A DNA stretch of 64,000 nt from Sulfitobacter guttiformis. GTDB taxonomy: Bacteria > Pseudomonadota > Alphaproteobacteria > Rhodobacterales > Rhodobacteraceae. The stretch spans positions 2,356,001 through 2,420,000 of the forward strand of contig NZ_RAQK01000001.1 in NCBI RefSeq assembly GCF_003610455.1. Direction: 5' to 3'. The notes beneath the pieces were generated by a model. The model made no database searches and was not told where the DNA came from. It saw nothing but the letters and a program-made list of their open reading frames with translations. Of the stretch, positions 62,232 to 64,000 are shown piece after piece (the first letter of the stretch is position 1; each line of letters opens with the position of its first letter). A program made the position numbers and the translations under genes.

Positions 62232-63611
62232 TCAAGATGGCAAATAAATCGCCTTGGCATTGGTAAATTCCTTCATGCCAAAACCGCCATGCTCACGCCC
62301 AAAACCCGAATCCTTTACGCCGCCGAATGGCATATTGGGGTCCGCTGCGCCGAACGAATTGATGCGGATCATGCCCGTGTCAAAGTGGTCTCGCGCCAGC
62401 TTGATCGCTTTGTCTTCATCTTTAGTGAATATTCCGCCGCCAAGGCCGTACCGGCTGTCGTTGGCAATTTTCATGGCATCCTCATCATCTTTTGCGCGAA
62501 TGATTGAGGCAACAGGGCCGAAAAGCTCCTCATCGTAAGCGGGCATACCTGGCTTTACGTCTGCCAATACGGTCGCGGGATAGTATTGTCCGGTTTCATT
62601 CTTGGGATTACCGCCACACAAAAGGGTCGCGCCAGCGGATACGCTTTTGGTCACTTGCTCGGCAATAGTTTCAAACTGGCTTACGCTCGACAGAGGTCCA
62701 AGCTGCGTATCGTCCTGAGCGGGATCGCCCATTTTGATAGCTTTCATCTGTTCGACGAAGGCTTTGGTGAAGACATCATATACAGCATCAGTCACGACAA
62801 AACGCTTTGCCGAGACGCAGGTCTCGCCGTTGTTGTAGATCCGTCCCTGCACGCAGGTTTTTACAGCCAAGTCGATATCGGCATCCTCAAGTACAAGATA
62901 CGCATCGTTTGACCCCAATTCGAGTACGGACTTCTTGAGATTTTTTGTAGCAACCTGACCAATATGGCGGCCCGCGTTATCGCTACCTGTCATGGTCACG
63001 CCGCGAACATGCTTGTGCGCGATAAGCTCGTCCGAAGTGTCGTGATCAATTATAATCACTTCAAAGAGGCCCTCGGGCAATCCCGCCTTGTCGCAAATCT
63101 CCTTCAGCATCAGACCGCTACCGGTACAGATCTCGGCGTGCTTAAGGACCACCGCATTCCCCGCAATCAGGTTTGCAGCAAGAACACGCACAGGCTGATA
63201 AAGTGGGAAGTTCCACGGCTGTATGCTATATATGACACCAATCGGGCAATGCGCCACGATCCCGCGCTTCTTTCCTCCAGAGTGTTTGCGCTCTTCATCA
63301 GCAAGAGCGTCAGGTCCATGCTCGGCACTGTATTCGAACAGCCTTGCGCATAGCTCCACCTCGGTTTTGCCGTCACGCAGCAATTTGCCCATCTCTTTGG
63401 TCATAAGCGCCGCCAACTCGTCGGAATGGTCCCGGATAGCTGCAGCAATCTTGTGCAAAAACGGGGCGCGTTCGCTGTGGGTTTTCGTTTTCCAATCAAG
63501 AAATGCTGCGTGCGCAGACTCTACTTTTTCGAAAGCGGCATCCTTTGTCATGATGTCGTAGTATGCGATTTTTTCGTCTGTCGCGGGATTGATTGTGGTG
63601 ATCTGTGTCAT
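62232..63611 (-). CDS. NAD-dependent succinate-semialdehyde dehydrogenase-like
   Basis: The predicted product has 459 residues; the ATG at 63611 is preceded by AAAGG and gives MTQITTINPATDEK. The aldehyde dehydrogenase core is clear: PWNFPLYQPVRVLAANLIAGNAV, the Glu region LELGSNDAYLV and the catalytic Cys in NGETCVSAKR. The LELGSNDAYL form fits the YneI/Sad group of succinate-semialdehyde dehydrogenases, but other aldehydes are possible. First gene of the ALDH-OYE-SDR run. Confidence 0.92.
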   Translation of the reverse strand: MTQITTINPATDEKIAYYDIMTKDAAFEKVESAHAAFLDWKTKTHSERAPFLHKIAAAIRDHSDELAALMTKEMGKLLRDGKTEVELCARLFEYSAEHGPDALADEERKHSGGKKRGIVAHCPIGVIYSIQPWNFPLYQPVRVLAANLIAGNAVVLKHAEICTGSGLMLKEICDKAGLPEGLFEVIIIDHDTSDELIAHKHVRGVTMTGSDNAGRHIGQVATKNLKKSVLELGSNDAYLVLEDADIDLAVKTCVQGRIYNNGETCVSAKRFVVTDAVYDVFTKAFVEQMKAIKMGDPAQDDTQLGPLSSVSQFETIAEQVTKSVSAGATLLCGGNPKNETGQYYPATVLADVKPGMPAYDEELFGPVASIIRAKDDEDAMKIANDSRYGLGGGIFTKDEDKAIKLARDHFDTGMIRINSFGAADPNMPFGGVKDSGFGREHGGFGMKEFTNAKAIYLPS

Positions 63612-64000
63612 GGTAGGCCTTTCGGGTTCGTAAGACATTTAACACGGCGTGAACACGCACGCTTCATGAGCGTGGTGCTGCTATTTGTGCCGGCATTCGT
63701 TAATTAAACCTCCCGTACCCAGCAGTCGTTCCGCTCACGATGAAAGATATTCCTTCGAGAGACGCCTTGAAATCGAGGTGCAGCAGGCCACGTGCGGCCG
63801 TGCTAAGGATCTGTCTCAGAGCGAGCGGGCCGCGCAGGATGTGCCCTAAAATCTTGCCGTCCGCTGCGATGATCTTCGCGGCAAGTTTGCAGTAGCTCAA
63901 CAATACAGAAAGGGAACAGGGTGGTATTTTCTGCGCGGTGTAGACCTGAGCTTGGTACATTTACCCTGTAACTCTTCGGTTCTAAGTTATGAGTTTTCAC
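63612..64000. other. Upstream region, no supported gene
   Basis: About 390 bases before the window end. It must contain the promoter of the aldehyde dehydrogenase gene. Two overlapping minus-strand frames exist, but neither has a recognisable motif or a clear start, and one runs off the window, so a partial gene cannot be excluded. Confidence 0.35.

Noticed and set aside
63700..63960. An 86-codon minus-strand frame at the window end
   Set aside because: No motif, no ribosome site and overlap with another frame that leaves the window; recorded only as spacer.

Overview
The window looks like a chromosomal segment of a marine alphaproteobacterium of the Rhodobacteraceae (Roseobacter group). The evidence is the moderately high GC, the Hint-domain proteins, a short HisG with a separate HisZ, a DUF1489 protein, a B12-dependent class II ribonucleotide reductase, a dimethylglycine dehydrogenase-type enzyme and a xanthine dehydrogenase operon joined to a BMP-type ABC transporter. 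No plasmid, phage or CRISPR hallmark was seen, and the genus cannot be settled from the sequence alone.

Region 1-9.5 kb is an accessory stretch with low gene density. It holds a YHYH-domain protein, two Hint-domain proteins, a membrane-fused alpha/beta hydrolase that probably starts at a CTG codon, a lysine-rich secreted protein, long gene-free spacers and two unrelated remnants of tyrosine recombinases. One remnant lies just downstream of a tRNA-Gln(UUG) gene, as expected for the scar of an element that integrated there.

Region 9.6-18.4 kb returns to ordinary genes: a BON/MscS channel, a quinone-reductase-like protein, an SH3 protein, a 2-hydroxyacid dehydrogenase, and a gamma-glutamyltransferase directly followed by a FAD-linked 2-hydroxyacid dehydrogenase. 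On the opposite strand at 16.9-18.4 kb is the most interesting locus: a two-TM protein whose soluble domain resembles the cyclic-dinucleotide receptor STING. It overlaps a 118-residue ORF of unknown function, and no CD-NTase cyclase gene is nearby.

Region 18.7-27.5 kb holds a dimethylglycine dehydrogenase-like fusion enzyme, a four-gene operon with 4-nt overlaps (aldo/keto reductase, FAD amine oxidase, DUF938, GH25 lipoprotein), a GST, a solitary ectoine-synthase-like gene and a decayed ccdA-like gene. Region 27.6-36.9 kb is one long minus-strand operon, xdhABC followed by an ABC importer (ATPase, two permeases, BMP lipoprotein-type binding protein), probably for uptake and oxidation of purines.

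Region 37-48.1 kb is housekeeping: dnaE, a conserved lipoprotein, slyX, hisS-hisZ-hisG, DUF1489 and nrdJ. Region 48.8-60 kb holds an NhaC antiporter, a GMC oxidoreductase, a complete ribose-type ABC importer followed by a serine hydrolase, and a histidine kinase with no adjacent response regulator. Region 60.4-63.6 kb is an apparent redox operon (aldehyde dehydrogenase, Old Yellow Enzyme, SDR-like protein). Function calls rest on motif reading by eye; no database search was run.
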